Shown: positions 16,451 to 25,863, counted from the stretch's first letter. The stretch is DNA of 64,000 nucleotides from Ciceribacter sp. T2.26MG-112.2 (GCF_900492205.1 NZ_UEYQ01000008.1:1-64000); one strand, 5' to 3'. Numbers and translations are program-made. The notes: generated by a model not told the origin, from the letters alone.

Positions 16451-16921
16451 ATGAAGTCCATTCTTGCAGCCCTCACAGTCACCACCGCGCTCGTCCTGCC
16501 CGGCATGGCTCTCGCCCGCGAGGTCACGCTCACCACCAACCTTAAGAACTACGGCGGCGACGGCGCCTATCTCGCCTACTACGTCACCGCCACAGACGGG
16601 ACCTATGTCGGCAGCCTGTGGATGGCGGGCGGCAAGGCCAAATACTACGAGCACCTGAGCGGGTGGTACCGAGCCTCCGGCGGCAATACCGCCGAGATCA
16701 GCGGTATCACCGGTGCGAGCGTCGGCGCCGGCCGCTCGCTCGCCATCACGCTCGACCTCGCCGACACGTTGTTCGACGCCGGCTATGAACTGCACATCGA
16801 CGCCGCCGTCGAGGACATGCGCGACAGCCCGTCGGAGATCGTCGTTCCGCTGACGACCGAAGGCGCCGGCAAGCCCGTCTCCGGCAGCCGCTACATCGCC
16901 GACTTCACCTACGGACTTTAA
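16451..16921 (+). CDS. exported DUF2271-family protein
   Basis: A 156-residue periplasmic protein with signal peptide (residues 1-22, ending MALA). The body matches the DUF2271 pattern: an N-terminal strand block (NLKNYGGDGAYLAYYVTATDG), GSLWMAGGKAKYYEHLSGWYR, then a compact beta domain with ALDLADTLFDAGYELHI-like strands. DUF2271 genes usually lie beside PepSY-type membrane reductases and ApbE, as here. Residues 84-90 read SGITGAS, close to the FMN-attachment consensus D-x-x-(S/T)-G-A-(T/S) used by ApbE, with the leading Asp replaced by Ser. If Ser90 is flavinylated, this would be the periplasmic electron acceptor of the downstream reductase. The gene is 19 bp before the reductase start. Confidence 0.82.
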   Translation: MKSILAALTVTTALVLPGMALAREVTLTTNLKNYGGDGAYLAYYVTATDGTYVGSLWMAGGKAKYYEHLSGWYRASGGNTAEISGITGASVGAGRSLAITLDLADTLFDAGYELHIDAAVEDMRDSPSEIVVPLTTEGAGKPVSGSRYIADFTYGL

Positions 16922-16939
16922 GCAGAAAGGGTGCCCGCC

Positions 16940-19138
16940 ATGATCCGGACGCTTCACCGTTGGCCAGGCCTCGTCGCCGCGATTCTCCTCGCCATCATTG
17001 CGTTGAGCGGCGCGGCCCTGTCGGTCTATCCCGCCATGGAGGCCATGAAGGCACCGGGCGCCTCCGGCATGAGCGTGGCCGAACTGGCCAGCCGTGTTCA
17101 GGCCGCTGAGCCGACGGTGGAGCAGATCCGGCGGGCGCCCTCCGGCAAGATCACCGCCTATTTCTATAAGGGCGACCAGCCCGCCGCCGCCATCATTGAT
17201 CCCCAGACCGGCGCAAGTCTCGGAGCCGCCGATGTCCCGGCCCTGCAGCGCTGGCTGACCAACCTCCACCGTTCGCTGTTCCTCGGCGACGGCGGGCGCA
17301 TCGTCGTCGCCGCGGGTGCCGCCGCCATGCTTACACTCAGCCTCTCCGGGCTCCTTCTCCTCACCCGGCGTGCCGGTGGCTGGCAGCAACTGTTCTCTCC
17401 CCTGCGCGGCCAGGGTCAGGGACGCCGTCATTCTGCGATCGCCCGACTGTCGGTTTGGGGCCTGATGCTTTCCTCGACAACTGCGCTCTGGATGTCGGCG
17501 GCAACCTTCGGCTTCGTGCCCGAAGGCGCCGGCGCTCCCGCTTTTCCGGCCGTGGTGAGCGGCGAAGTCGGGCTTGTACCGGCAGACATAGCGGCCCTTC
17601 AGCAGGTTTCCGTTGATGGTTTCCGCTCGCTCACCTTCCCCGTCGCCGGCGACAAGACCGACGTCTTCACGCTGAGGACCGCGTCCGGCGAAGGCTACAT
17701 CGACCAGGGAACCGGCGCGCTTTTGGTCTGGAACGATGCGGATGTCTGGCAGCGCACCAGCGACATGATCATGCTGCTGCATACCGGCCATGGCGCGGCG
17801 GTGCTCGGGCTCGTCCTCGGGTTCTCGGCTCTTGGCGTGCCGCTGATGGGCTGGTCCGGCCTGAGGCTCTGGCTTGCTGGCCGCACCGGCCGCAAGCGGG
17901 TCGGCACCCCTGCCGGCGGAGCCGAAACCATCATTCTCGTCGGCAGCGAAGGCGGCAGTACCTGGGGCTTTGCCCACACGCTCGAAACGGCGCTGACCGC
18001 AACCGGCGCGCGGGTCCATACCGCGGCCATGTCGGCCTTTGCCCCGGATGAGTGGAAAAAGGCTCGCCGCATCATCCTCCTCGCCGCCACTTATGGCCAG
18101 GGGGAAGCGCCGGCCTCGGCCAGCGACTTCCTCGACCGTCTCGCCGCACTGCCCGAGCCTCCGGCCGCGCCAGTCGCGATCCTCGGCTTCGGCGACCGCA
18201 GCTTCCCCTCCTTCTGCGGCTTCGCGGAAAAGATTGGTCGTGCAGCAGAAGCGAAGGGCTGGAAGCTCTTGCTGCCCATGGACACGGTAGATCGTCAGTC
18301 ACCACAGGATTTTGCCCGCTGGGGCCGCGCCCTTTCGGCTGCAATCGGGACCGCGTTCGATCTCAACCACCAGCCGACCAAGCCTAAGACGCGTGACCTG
18401 GTTCTGGTGTCGCGGCGCGATTACGGCGCCGAGGTCCAGGCTCCGACGTCCATCCTGCGCTTTGCCTTGCCGAAGGTGCCGTTCTGGCAGCGGCTGACGG
18501 GCCGTGCCTTCCCGGCCTTCGAGGCGGGAGACCTGATCGGCATCGTCCCCGAAGGTTCGGTCGTGCCCCGCTTCTACTCGCTCGCTTCGGGAAGCCGCGA
18601 CGGCTTCGCCGAGATCTGCGTGCGCAAGCAGCCGGGCGGGCTGTGCTCGACCCAACTGACGCTGATGGAGCCCGGCGACCGCGTGCAGGTCTTCCTGCGC
18701 CACAATCCTGCCTTCCGGCCGCGGCGCGGCAGGACGCCGGTCATCTTGATCGGCGCCGGCACCGGCATCGGCCCGCTCGCAGGCTTTGCCCGTAACAACG
18801 CGAAAGCCAGGCCGATGCACCTGTTCTTCGGAGCCCGGCACCCGTCGAGCGATGCGCTCTACGCCGAAGAGCTCGCGGCATGGCAGGAGGACGGCAGGCT
18901 TTGCTCTCTTACCACCGCCTATTCCCGCGGATCCGCGCCGATCTACGTTCAGGACGTCCTGCGCCGCGATGGCGAACGCGTGGCGCGGCTGCTGCGGGAG
19001 GGGGCACAGGTCATGGTCTGCGGCGGGCGTGACATGGCTGCCGGTGTCGCCCAGGCCCTTGGCGAGATCCTTGCGGGCAAGGGCATGAGCCTTGCGTCGC
19101 TGAAAGCGGAGGGACGCTATGCGGAAGACGTTTACTGA
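16940..19138 (+). CDS. PepSY-TM / flavodoxin / ferredoxin-NADP reductase fusion
   Basis: A 732-residue membrane flavoprotein. Residues 1-320 form a PepSY-TM unit with four membrane helices (about 10-30, 118-140, 160-185, 285-312) and membrane-edge histidines (LHRW, NLHRS, LLHTGHG) suited to haem b. A flavodoxin-like domain follows (about 325-465, AATYGQGEAPASASDFLDRL and GFGDRSFPSFCGFA). Then comes an FNR module like that of sulphite reductase alpha (RFYSLASGS for FAD, GAGTGIGPLAGF for NADPH, ending in the aromatic EDVY). It should carry electrons from cytoplasmic NADPH through FAD and FMN to haem and a periplasmic acceptor. The ATG at 16940 has AAGGG upstream. It overlaps apbE by 20 bp, consistent with delivery of FMN to a periplasmic partner. 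Confidence 0.9.
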   Translation: MIRTLHRWPGLVAAILLAIIALSGAALSVYPAMEAMKAPGASGMSVAELASRVQAAEPTVEQIRRAPSGKITAYFYKGDQPAAAIIDPQTGASLGAADVPALQRWLTNLHRSLFLGDGGRIVVAAGAAAMLTLSLSGLLLLTRRAGGWQQLFSPLRGQGQGRRHSAIARLSVWGLMLSSTTALWMSAATFGFVPEGAGAPAFPAVVSGEVGLVPADIAALQQVSVDGFRSLTFPVAGDKTDVFTLRTASGEGYIDQGTGALLVWNDADVWQRTSDMIMLLHTGHGAAVLGLVLGFSALGVPLMGWSGLRLWLAGRTGRKRVGTPAGGAETIILVGSEGGSTWGFAHTLETALTATGARVHTAAMSAFAPDEWKKARRIILLAATYGQGEAPASASDFLDRLAALPEPPAAPVAILGFGDRSFPSFCGFAEKIGRAAEAKGWKLLLPMDTVDRQSPQDFARWGRALSAAIGTAFDLNHQPTKPKTRDLVLVSRRDYGAEVQAPTSILRFALPKVPFWQRLTGRAFPAFEAGDLIGIVPEGSVVPRFYSLASGSRDGFAEICVRKQPGGLCSTQLTLMEPGDRVQVFLRHNPAFRPRRGRTPVILIGAGTGIGPLAGFARNNAKARPMHLFFGARHPSSDALYAEELAAWQEDGRLCSLTTAYSRGSAPIYVQDVLRRDGERVARLLREGAQVMVCGGRDMAAGVAQALGEILAGKGMSLASLKAEGRYAEDVY

Positions 19139-20072
19139 CCTTGCTCGCCATGCCCTGAACGGGCCGACGATGGGAACCCGCTGGTCCGCCCTGTTCCATG
19201 CGCCGGCCGGGTTCGACCCCGAGCCTGTCCGGGTCGCCATGACCGAGGCCGTGACCGAGGTGGATGGGCAGATGTCGACCTGGAAGCCGGACAGCGACCT
19301 CAATCGCCTGAGCGCTGCCGGACCGGGCGAATGGGTATCGCTACCGCCGGCGCTGATGGACGTGCTTGCCGCTGGTCTCGAGCTCGGACGCATCTCGGGC
19401 GGCGCCTTCGACATCGGCATGGCCGATGCGGTAAGTGCCTGGGGTTTTGGCCCCAGCCCGGCCGACGAGGCCGGCATCCGTGCTGCCCGCACGAAGCCAC
19501 GCCGCCCGGCCCATGAGATTCTCGAGCTCGATCCGGCGAACGCGCGCGCCCGCAAGTCGCAAGCCATGGCTTTCGATTTGAACGGCATCGCCAAGGGCTA
19601 TGGCGTCGACCGGCTCGCCGAGACCGCACGGGCTTTCGACATCGGCGACGCGCTGCTCGCGATCGATGGCGAAGTGCGCGCCATCGGTACGCAGCCGGAC
19701 GGCTCTGCGTGGACGGTCGCCGTGGAGGCACCGGACACCAAACGACGCGCCGCGCATTCGATCCTCGAACTCACCGACATTGCCGTGGCCACTTCCGGCA
19801 ATTATCGCCATTGGGTGGAGGTCGGGGGGCGTCGTCTCGGCCACACCATGGATCCGGGACGCGGCATGCCGCTCTTGAACGCCCCGGCATCCGTCACCGT
19901 CCTTGCCGAGACCTGCATGATGGCGGACGCCTGGGCAACGGCGATGATGGTGCTGGGCCGCGAGCGAGGGCTGCCGCTCGCCCACTCTCTCGGTCTATCG
20001 GTGCTGTTCATCGACTGGAGCAGTTCGGTCGAAGCGGCAGGGTGTCTCAAGGATGGGCTTCCGAACAGATAG
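19119..20072 (+). CDS. apbE: FAD:protein FMN transferase (ApbE)
   Basis: A 317-residue ApbE-family enzyme that attaches FMN to a Ser/Thr of periplasmic redox proteins using FAD and Mg2+. Family motifs are present: GPTMGTRWS at the start, AFDIGMADAVSAWGF, the flavin-binding DLNGIAKGYGVDRLAE, DIAVATSGNYRHW and the Mg-binding C-terminal block CMMADAWATAMMVLG. No lipobox or obvious signal peptide is seen, unlike many ApbE proteins, so it may act in the cytoplasm or be exported by another route. The gene overlaps the reductase by 20 bp and so is translationally coupled. Likely substrates are proteins of the same cluster, with DUF2271 the best candidate. A weak hairpin (20074-20094) follows. Confidence 0.93.
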   Translation: MRKTFTDLARHALNGPTMGTRWSALFHAPAGFDPEPVRVAMTEAVTEVDGQMSTWKPDSDLNRLSAAGPGEWVSLPPALMDVLAAGLELGRISGGAFDIGMADAVSAWGFGPSPADEAGIRAARTKPRRPAHEILELDPANARARKSQAMAFDLNGIAKGYGVDRLAETARAFDIGDALLAIDGEVRAIGTQPDGSAWTVAVEAPDTKRRAAHSILELTDIAVATSGNYRHWVEVGGRRLGHTMDPGRGMPLLNAPASVTVLAETCMMADAWATAMMVLGRERGLPLAHSLGLSVLFIDWSSSVEAAGCLKDGLPNR

Positions 20073-20296
20073 CGTCGGGACGTGGTTCCCCGACATACAT
20101 GTTCTGACGACGCAGCAAACGTGGACGAGAGCCTGTGGCTTCATGGCCAAGCGATAGGAAACAATCGCACTGCGTCTGCTGCTCTAATCTCCGCAGTCCC
20201 AGAGATTCGGCAGAAAATCGCCGAGCGGTTCGCAGACAAGCCGCCGGGGGAGATCGCCCGTCCTGTCGATGCCCTGTTAGCCGGTGGCCTCCCCCC

Positions 20297-22252
20297 TCAG
20301 TTCCCCGATCCTTGCCGATAATACCCGGCAAGCGCCGGGATCGCTTCGGCGAGGTTGTCGGCGAGTTGGCGGCATTCGGGGACATTGCCGGCGTAGCGGG
20401 CGGCAATGAAGCGGCGATGCAGGGCAAGGGCGGCGTGGTCGGTCCCGGGAAGCACGGTCGCGACCGCCGTGCCGATGCTGCGTCCCTTCACCGTGATGCG
20501 GTCGAGTTCGAGCACGGGGAAGCGGTCGGCGACCAGGGCGGCGGTCACTTCCCCAAGCAGAAGGGGAACGCCGAACTGCTTCGAGGCGCCCTCCAGCCGC
20601 GAGGCGAGGTTGACTGCATCGCCGAGCGCCGAATAGTCGAACCGCCGCGTCGAGCCCATATTGCCGACGACGCACTCTCCGGTATTGATGCCGATGCCGA
20701 TGCGCAGCGGCATGAAGACCTTGTCTTCAGCCCTTGCCTCGGCCTCGAGTTCGAGATTGAGGCGATCGATGGCGGCCAGCATGTCCAGCCCGGCCGCAAC
20801 GGCTTCGTGGGCATGGGCCTCGTTTTCCAGCGGTGCGTTCCAGAAGGCCATGATGCAGTCGCCGATATATTTGTCGATCGTCCCGCCATGGGCGAGAACC
20901 ACATCCGACAGCGGCGTCAGCAGCCGGTTGATCAGATGTGTCAATTCCTCGGGGTCGTCCTTCAACCCTTCGGCGATGGTGGTGAAACCGCGCACGTCGC
21001 AGAACAGCACCGACAGTGTGCGTTTTTCCCCTCCCAGCTTCAACTGGCCCGGATCCTCGGCCAGTCGCGCCACTAGGTCCGGGGAAAGATATTGGCCGAA
21101 GGCCTGGGTGATCTGCCGCCGGCTGCGCCGTTCGGCGGCATAGTCAAGCGTCGCCTGGCCCGCCGCAATCGCCACGAAAGCAAGCGACGGGGCGATCGGC
21201 GAAGTAAAGACCCGGCCGAAGCGAAGCGCCAGATAGCTCGCCACCGAGAAGCCGAGAACGGCCGCCACAACGCCGATCACCGCCATCCATCCGGTGCCGC
21301 GCCAGACCAGCGCGACGGCGCCAAGCGACGAGAGCAACAGCAGGGCAAGGGCGAGGCGCGGACTGGCTGTGATTATGCCGCTTGCCGTTTTCAGGTTGTC
21401 GAAGATGGTGGCGTGGATCTCGGCGCCGGCCACGAGCCTCCCTGTGTGGACGGTATAGGGGGTGGCGAAGGCATCGGCGCCGCCCCCGGTGACGGTCGGC
21501 GTGTTCTGCAGGCTGAGCCCGACGATGACCACGCGATCGCGAAACGTGTCCGGCGGCAGGAGGTTTTCCGGGTCGAGCGCCTGATAATAGGACACGGTAG
21601 GATAGGTTCGCGCACCGCCGAAGGCCTGCATCAGCGTGCCGCTCTCCGGCAGTCTTGTCGGCAGGCCGGCAGTCTCGGCGATACGGGCGGCGAAACTGTC
21701 GTCGAGGCTCGGCAGTTCACGGACCACGCCGTCGCCGCCAAGGGCGATCGAGGCGATGCCGGCCTTGGCCCCCGTATCGGTGAAGAGGCCAAGCGGCAAT
21801 GTGCGGACGAACTGGTCGGCCTGGGAAGACGAGATCAGGGTCTCGTCTCCGGCTAGCACCACGTCGGGCCCAAGCGCCTCAGCCAGCGCGGCGTCCTCGG
21901 CCGCTGTCGTCGGCTCGGAGAAGATGATGTCGAGCGCGATCACCCTGGCGCCCGCGGCCCGCAGGGCCGTGACCAGGCGGGCATGAACGCTGCGCGGCCA
22001 GGGCCATTGCGCATTGAGGTCGGCAAAGGACGGCTCGTCGATGGCAACGATCACCGGTCCCTCGTCCGGCAGAGGCTCGTGCCACAGCGTCGACAGATAG
22101 TCGAAGGCGCGTGCATCGACCAGCGGCCATCCGGGCAGACGGGTGAGCGTCGCTACCGAAAGGAAGACGGCGGCGGCGAGCAGGGCCAGTTGCACCCGGC
22201 GGCTCCCCAGCGTCGGGCGCGAAGCCAGGCTCGACGGCAATCCGGCTGCCAT
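20297..22252 (-). CDS. CHASE2-domain class III adenylate/guanylate cyclase
   Basis: A 651-residue membrane cyclase. After a first helix (about 22-36) a CHASE2 extracytoplasmic sensor spans about 45-290 (VIVAIDEPSFADLNAQWPWPRS is diagnostic). Three close helices follow (about 297-372), then a class III cyclase domain (about 400-590). Metal-binding Asp residues are seen in VLFCDVRGFTTIAEG and DKYIGDCIMAFW, and the base and ribose region in DYSALGDAVNLASRLEG. Lys and Asp at the purine-selecting positions favour ATP as substrate. It starts on the last base of the upstream FecR-barrel gene, so the two are tightly coupled and likely act together, the outer-membrane protein feeding the sensor. cAMP output is inferred from residues only. 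Confidence 0.9.
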   Translation of the reverse strand: MAAGLPSSLASRPTLGSRRVQLALLAAAVFLSVATLTRLPGWPLVDARAFDYLSTLWHEPLPDEGPVIVAIDEPSFADLNAQWPWPRSVHARLVTALRAAGARVIALDIIFSEPTTAAEDAALAEALGPDVVLAGDETLISSSQADQFVRTLPLGLFTDTGAKAGIASIALGGDGVVRELPSLDDSFAARIAETAGLPTRLPESGTLMQAFGGARTYPTVSYYQALDPENLLPPDTFRDRVVIVGLSLQNTPTVTGGGADAFATPYTVHTGRLVAGAEIHATIFDNLKTASGIITASPRLALALLLLSSLGAVALVWRGTGWMAVIGVVAAVLGFSVASYLALRFGRVFTSPIAPSLAFVAIAAGQATLDYAAERRSRRQITQAFGQYLSPDLVARLAEDPGQLKLGGEKRTLSVLFCDVRGFTTIAEGLKDDPEELTHLINRLLTPLSDVVLAHGGTIDKYIGDCIMAFWNAPLENEAHAHEAVAAGLDMLAAIDRLNLELEAEARAEDKVFMPLRIGIGINTGECVVGNMGSTRRFDYSALGDAVNLASRLEGASKQFGVPLLLGEVTAALVADRFPVLELDRITVKGRSIGTAVATVLPGTDHAALALHRRFIAARYAGNVPECRQLADNLAEAIPALAGYYRQGSGN

Positions 22253-25200
22253 CAGAAGCGGACTTTCAGCGAACCCGTGTAGGTGGGACCCCAGCCGGGC
22301 ACGCCGCTATTCACCTCGAAATCCTCGTCGAGCAGGTTGAAGGCCGCGAGTTCGAGCGCGAAACGCTTGTCGAACGGCTCCCAGGTGAGGTTGGCATCGA
22401 GCGTCCAGTAATCGTCCAAGGTGTCGCCGGTTTCGCTGTCGCGTTCGCCGATATAGTTGGCGGCGAGCGTCGCCGAGACATTGGCCCCGTTGACCCAGGT
22501 CAGCGCCACCTGCCCCGCCCAGTCCGGGACGAAGGGCAAGGGCCCGCCATAGGTCGCGGATGTCGGGTCCTCGTTCTCGGACGTCGAATAGGCGAACGTC
22601 GAGGACAGGCCGAAACCATGGCCGATGAGCAGGTTCGCCGTCAGGCTGCCGCGATCGATCCGGCCTTCGGAGGCCGAAAATGGTGCAGCCGAAAGCGGAA
22701 TGGCGATGCGTGGCTCCTCGATCGCCTGATGCTGGAACTCGGCCGAGGTGAAGAAGTCTTGCGTCCACTCCGCATCCCAGCGCAGGGCGACCGTGTCGAC
22801 GTAACCGTCGAGCCCGGTGGAAATCTCGTTCGGCTGCAGGCCAAGCACGCCGACCGGGGAGAGCGTCGGGGTATTCACATAGAGGCTCTGTCGCGAATAG
22901 GCGGCACGCAGCCAGTGCTGGTCGGACGGCGCCCAGGCCACACCCACGCGCGGCTCGAGCCGCGCCACGTCGTCATCGTCGCCATCGAGGAAGGTGCCGA
23001 ACAGGGCATATTCGGCCTTCAGATCAGGCGTGATCTCGTGCAGCAGATCGACATAGACGCGGCCGTAGGTGGCACTCTCGTCGGGCTCCGCGATAGTCGG
23101 CACCCCGAGGATCCAAGATTGGTTATAGGTCTCGATCCAGCCGCCCTCGACGCCATAGCGCCAGGTGAGATCGTCCATACCAACCGAATGGCTGACTGCA
23201 GTGACATAGGTCTTCTGGGAGGATTCCGACGTCATGGGCACGGCAGGAAAGGTAATCGTATCCTCGCTCTCGGCCTTTATCTCACTGTAGAACACCGCGG
23301 CGTTGACGACATTCTCAAAACCAATCGTATGGCTGAGCCCAAGGCCTGCATTGGTCTGGCGTGTGTCGGTCTCTATCCCCAGAGGAATTGCCCCGAGAGC
23401 CGTGTCCAGCTCCGTCGCAGTATCCGAATGATTGACATAGGCGACGATGCGGTCATGTGGGCTCGGACTGGCGGTCACATAGCCGTTGCCACGCAGCAGG
23501 CGCTCCTCGGTGTCGAGGTCGAGGGCGCCGGTTCGCTGATCGAAATCCGTCTCCCACTCGACATTGCCATAGAAGCTGATCGGGAAAGGCAGATTGCTGA
23601 AGCCCTGTGCCTCGCCTTCCGCCACATAGCCGGTGTCGCCATTACCTTGCGTGAAACCGCCGCCGAGCGCGCCCTCGAAGAAGGGACGGCGGATCAGGTT
23701 GGCCGAGCGGGACCGGCCGGACAACATGTGCGGATCGAGCAGCAGGCCCTGGATGAAGGACGAGTAGCTGAGGCTGTTCTGCCCGTTGGTGACGACATTG
23801 CCGCCATGGGCGTAGCCGTTGGCGAAGGGATTGGCGCTGCCGCGAACCGTCTGGTCAACGTAACCGCTGCCGGCGAACGGGCTGAACACGGCGTCGCCGT
23901 AATATTCGCCCCAGGCGTTCAGCCCTTGCAGGCGGAAGGCGTTGTTCAGCGTCGAGCCGGCGTCCTGATTGGCACTCAGCGAGCCGAAATTGCCGCCTCT
24001 CGCCTTGGCGCGCCGCAGGAATTCCTGTGCGTTGCGGATCGCGCCCTCGGAATCATAGTCGTCGATCGCAACCGCCGTACGGAAGGAAGAAATCACCGGA
24101 TCGTTGTCGTCCAGTCGTTCGGCATTGTCGAGCGCCTGCTCGGCGGGCACCCGGTCGCCCTTCTCGTAATGCGCGGCGGCGAGCAGGATCTGTCCCTGGG
24201 CATAGGCGGGGTTGGAGACGGTTCCGGCCAGAAGGTCGTCGACCGCCTTGTCCAGTTCGCCGGTCTGCATGTGGTAGCGGCCACGGGCCACGAGCGCGAT
24301 GTCGAAGGTCGGATCGGCGGCGAGCGCCAGCTTGAGTTCGCGCCGGGCCTCTTCCACCCGCGACTGGTCGAGATAGAGGATGGCGAGATTGCCATGCGAC
24401 ACCGGATCCTGGGGATCGAGGGCGATGGCCCTCTTCAGCGCGGCTTCAGCGGCCCGCATGTCGCCGCGCGCCGACTGGATCTCGCCGATCGCGTTCCACA
24501 TCGAGGTCGAGCCCGGCGCGATCTTCACCGCCGCCTGTAGATCGCCAAGCGCCCCGTCGAGGTCGCTTTCGAAGCCGCCGCGATAGTTCGCCCTTGCCTC
24601 CAGCGCAGTCGGCTCCGAAGGATCGAGTGAAAGCGACCGGTCGATCGCCTCACGGACCTGGTCACGATCGTTGAGCAACAGCGCCAGTTGGGCACGATAG
24701 GCCGGAAGGGCCGGATCGTCCGGATGGCGCCGCTCGGCCTCCTTGATCACGTCGATCGCCGCGCGGATGTCCTGAAGGAAGCCGGCGGCATAGGCCTGGA
24801 GCAGAGCGCCATAGGGGCTCGACGCGGGGCGCGGCTGGGGCTCGCTGCGGTTGGGATTGGCCAACGAACGCGCGTAGTAACGGCCATATTCGGCAACATC
24901 CCTGCGGCGCGCATCGAGCCTTCGGCCGGCGCGTTCGAAGAGTTTTTCCGCTTCGTCATAGCGCATCTCGGCCGCGGCGATGATCGCCTCGACGAGATCG
25001 GCCCGCGCCCGCTCCGCCTCGGACAATGACCGGGCACGAACGAGCGCCAGGGTTTCCTTCGCCGCCTCGCGGCCTTCCAGCGAAAGCTGCGTCTCGGCGA
25101 GAACCAGCAGGTCGTCTGTGCTGCGCCGATCAGGCGGAATGGCTGCGATGCGATCCGCCTGGCGCCGCATGTCGGCGACCGGCAGCGGCGAGGCCGGCAT

Positions 25201-25863
25201 GAAATTGAAAGCGTTGCGCGGCGCCAGATAAAACAGCATCTGCTCGCGGTCGTCCGAATCGACAATGACGATCTTGCGCGGCGCCTGGCCGATCGTCGCG
25301 GCCGCCGCCTCGCCCTCGGCCACCTGGACGCTGCCCTGCGGATTGCTGAGCTCGACCAGGCCCTCGAGTACGGTGAGCGAGGTCTCGGCCCCCTTCACCG
25401 TCATGGTCCAGTCGGTGCCGCGGATCGCCGCGGTTGCCGCCGGCGTCACCACCTCGACGCCCGGTCCGCCGCGTTCGGCGCGCGCCCAGAGGGTTCCGGT
25501 CTCCAGCTCGAGTACCGCGTCGCTGCCGGGCGTCATCTGCCGAACGCGAAGAGATGAATTGCGCCCGAGGCGGATCTGCGTGCGGTCGGCAAACAGGATC
25601 GCCAATTGGCCCGTCGCATTGGTGCGCAGAACGTCGCCGGTCAGCAGGTCCTGCTGGAGATCGACGAAGCGCCAGCTCGACACGTCGATGAAGCGGACTT
25701 CCTCGCCGACCTTGCGCGCAATAACGGATGCCACCGAATCAGCTGCGCGCACGACAGGCTCCGCACGGGCCGGCAAACACGGCCAACTCGCCCCCACAAG
25801 CAGCACCATGGCTGCGGAACCGGATCTAGTAAAAAGCCCCCACATGCGCCCAGAAGTGGCCAT
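22252..25863 (-). CDS. FecR-TPR-outer-membrane barrel fusion protein
   Basis: About 1,200 residues, unusually large. A signal peptide (MVLLVGASWPCLPARA) leads to a FecR-like domain (about 55-200, with TGDVLRTNATGQLAILFADRTQIRLG and AATAAIRGTDWTM). TPR helices follow from about 280 to 620 (for example HGNLAILYLDQSRVEEARREL). The C-terminal 570 residues look like an outer-membrane beta-barrel with alternating strands, many aromatic girdle residues and a terminal Phe (SLKVRF). FecR units normally relay signals to sigma factors from the inner membrane; joining one to TPRs and a barrel is a different architecture. I use the ATG at 25863; a TTG at 25881 is also open. It is transcribed with the CHASE2 cyclase. 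Role: probably an outer-membrane sensor or export channel. Confidence 0.82.
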   Translation of the reverse strand: MATSGRMWGLFTRSGSAAMVLLVGASWPCLPARAEPVVRAADSVASVIARKVGEEVRFIDVSSWRFVDLQQDLLTGDVLRTNATGQLAILFADRTQIRLGRNSSLRVRQMTPGSDAVLELETGTLWARAERGGPGVEVVTPAATAAIRGTDWTMTVKGAETSLTVLEGLVELSNPQGSVQVAEGEAAAATIGQAPRKIVIVDSDDREQMLFYLAPRNAFNFMPASPLPVADMRRQADRIAAIPPDRRSTDDLLVLAETQLSLEGREAAKETLALVRARSLSEAERARADLVEAIIAAAEMRYDEAEKLFERAGRRLDARRRDVAEYGRYYARSLANPNRSEPQPRPASSPYGALLQAYAAGFLQDIRAAIDVIKEAERRHPDDPALPAYRAQLALLLNDRDQVREAIDRSLSLDPSEPTALEARANYRGGFESDLDGALGDLQAAVKIAPGSTSMWNAIGEIQSARGDMRAAEAALKRAIALDPQDPVSHGNLAILYLDQSRVEEARRELKLALAADPTFDIALVARGRYHMQTGELDKAVDDLLAGTVSNPAYAQGQILLAAAHYEKGDRVPAEQALDNAERLDDNDPVISSFRTAVAIDDYDSEGAIRNAQEFLRRAKARGGNFGSLSANQDAGSTLNNAFRLQGLNAWGEYYGDAVFSPFAGSGYVDQTVRGSANPFANGYAHGGNVVTNGQNSLSYSSFIQGLLLDPHMLSGRSRSANLIRRPFFEGALGGGFTQGNGDTGYVAEGEAQGFSNLPFPISFYGNVEWETDFDQRTGALDLDTEERLLRGNGYVTASPSPHDRIVAYVNHSDTATELDTALGAIPLGIETDTRQTNAGLGLSHTIGFENVVNAAVFYSEIKAESEDTITFPAVPMTSESSQKTYVTAVSHSVGMDDLTWRYGVEGGWIETYNQSWILGVPTIAEPDESATYGRVYVDLLHEITPDLKAEYALFGTFLDGDDDDVARLEPRVGVAWAPSDQHWLRAAYSRQSLYVNTPTLSPVGVLGLQPNEISTGLDGYVDTVALRWDAEWTQDFFTSAEFQHQAIEEPRIAIPLSAAPFSASEGRIDRGSLTANLLIGHGFGLSSTFAYSTSENEDPTSATYGGPLPFVPDWAGQVALTWVNGANVSATLAANYIGERDSETGDTLDDYWTLDANLTWEPFDKRFALELAAFNLLDEDFEVNSGVPGWGPTYTGSLKVRF

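Noticed and set aside
16055-18019. A long minus-strand frame opposite the poly-Asp, DUF2271 and reductase genes
   Set aside because: It is an antisense shadow of high-GC coding DNA: the plus-strand genes have signal peptides, domains and ribosome-binding sites, while this frame gives low-complexity sequence and crosses three genes.
22618-24540. A 640-codon plus-strand frame opposite the FecR-barrel gene
   Set aside because: Length alone is due to GC bias at third positions. The minus-strand protein has a signal peptide, FecR and TPR patterns; the plus-strand product has no motif or start site.
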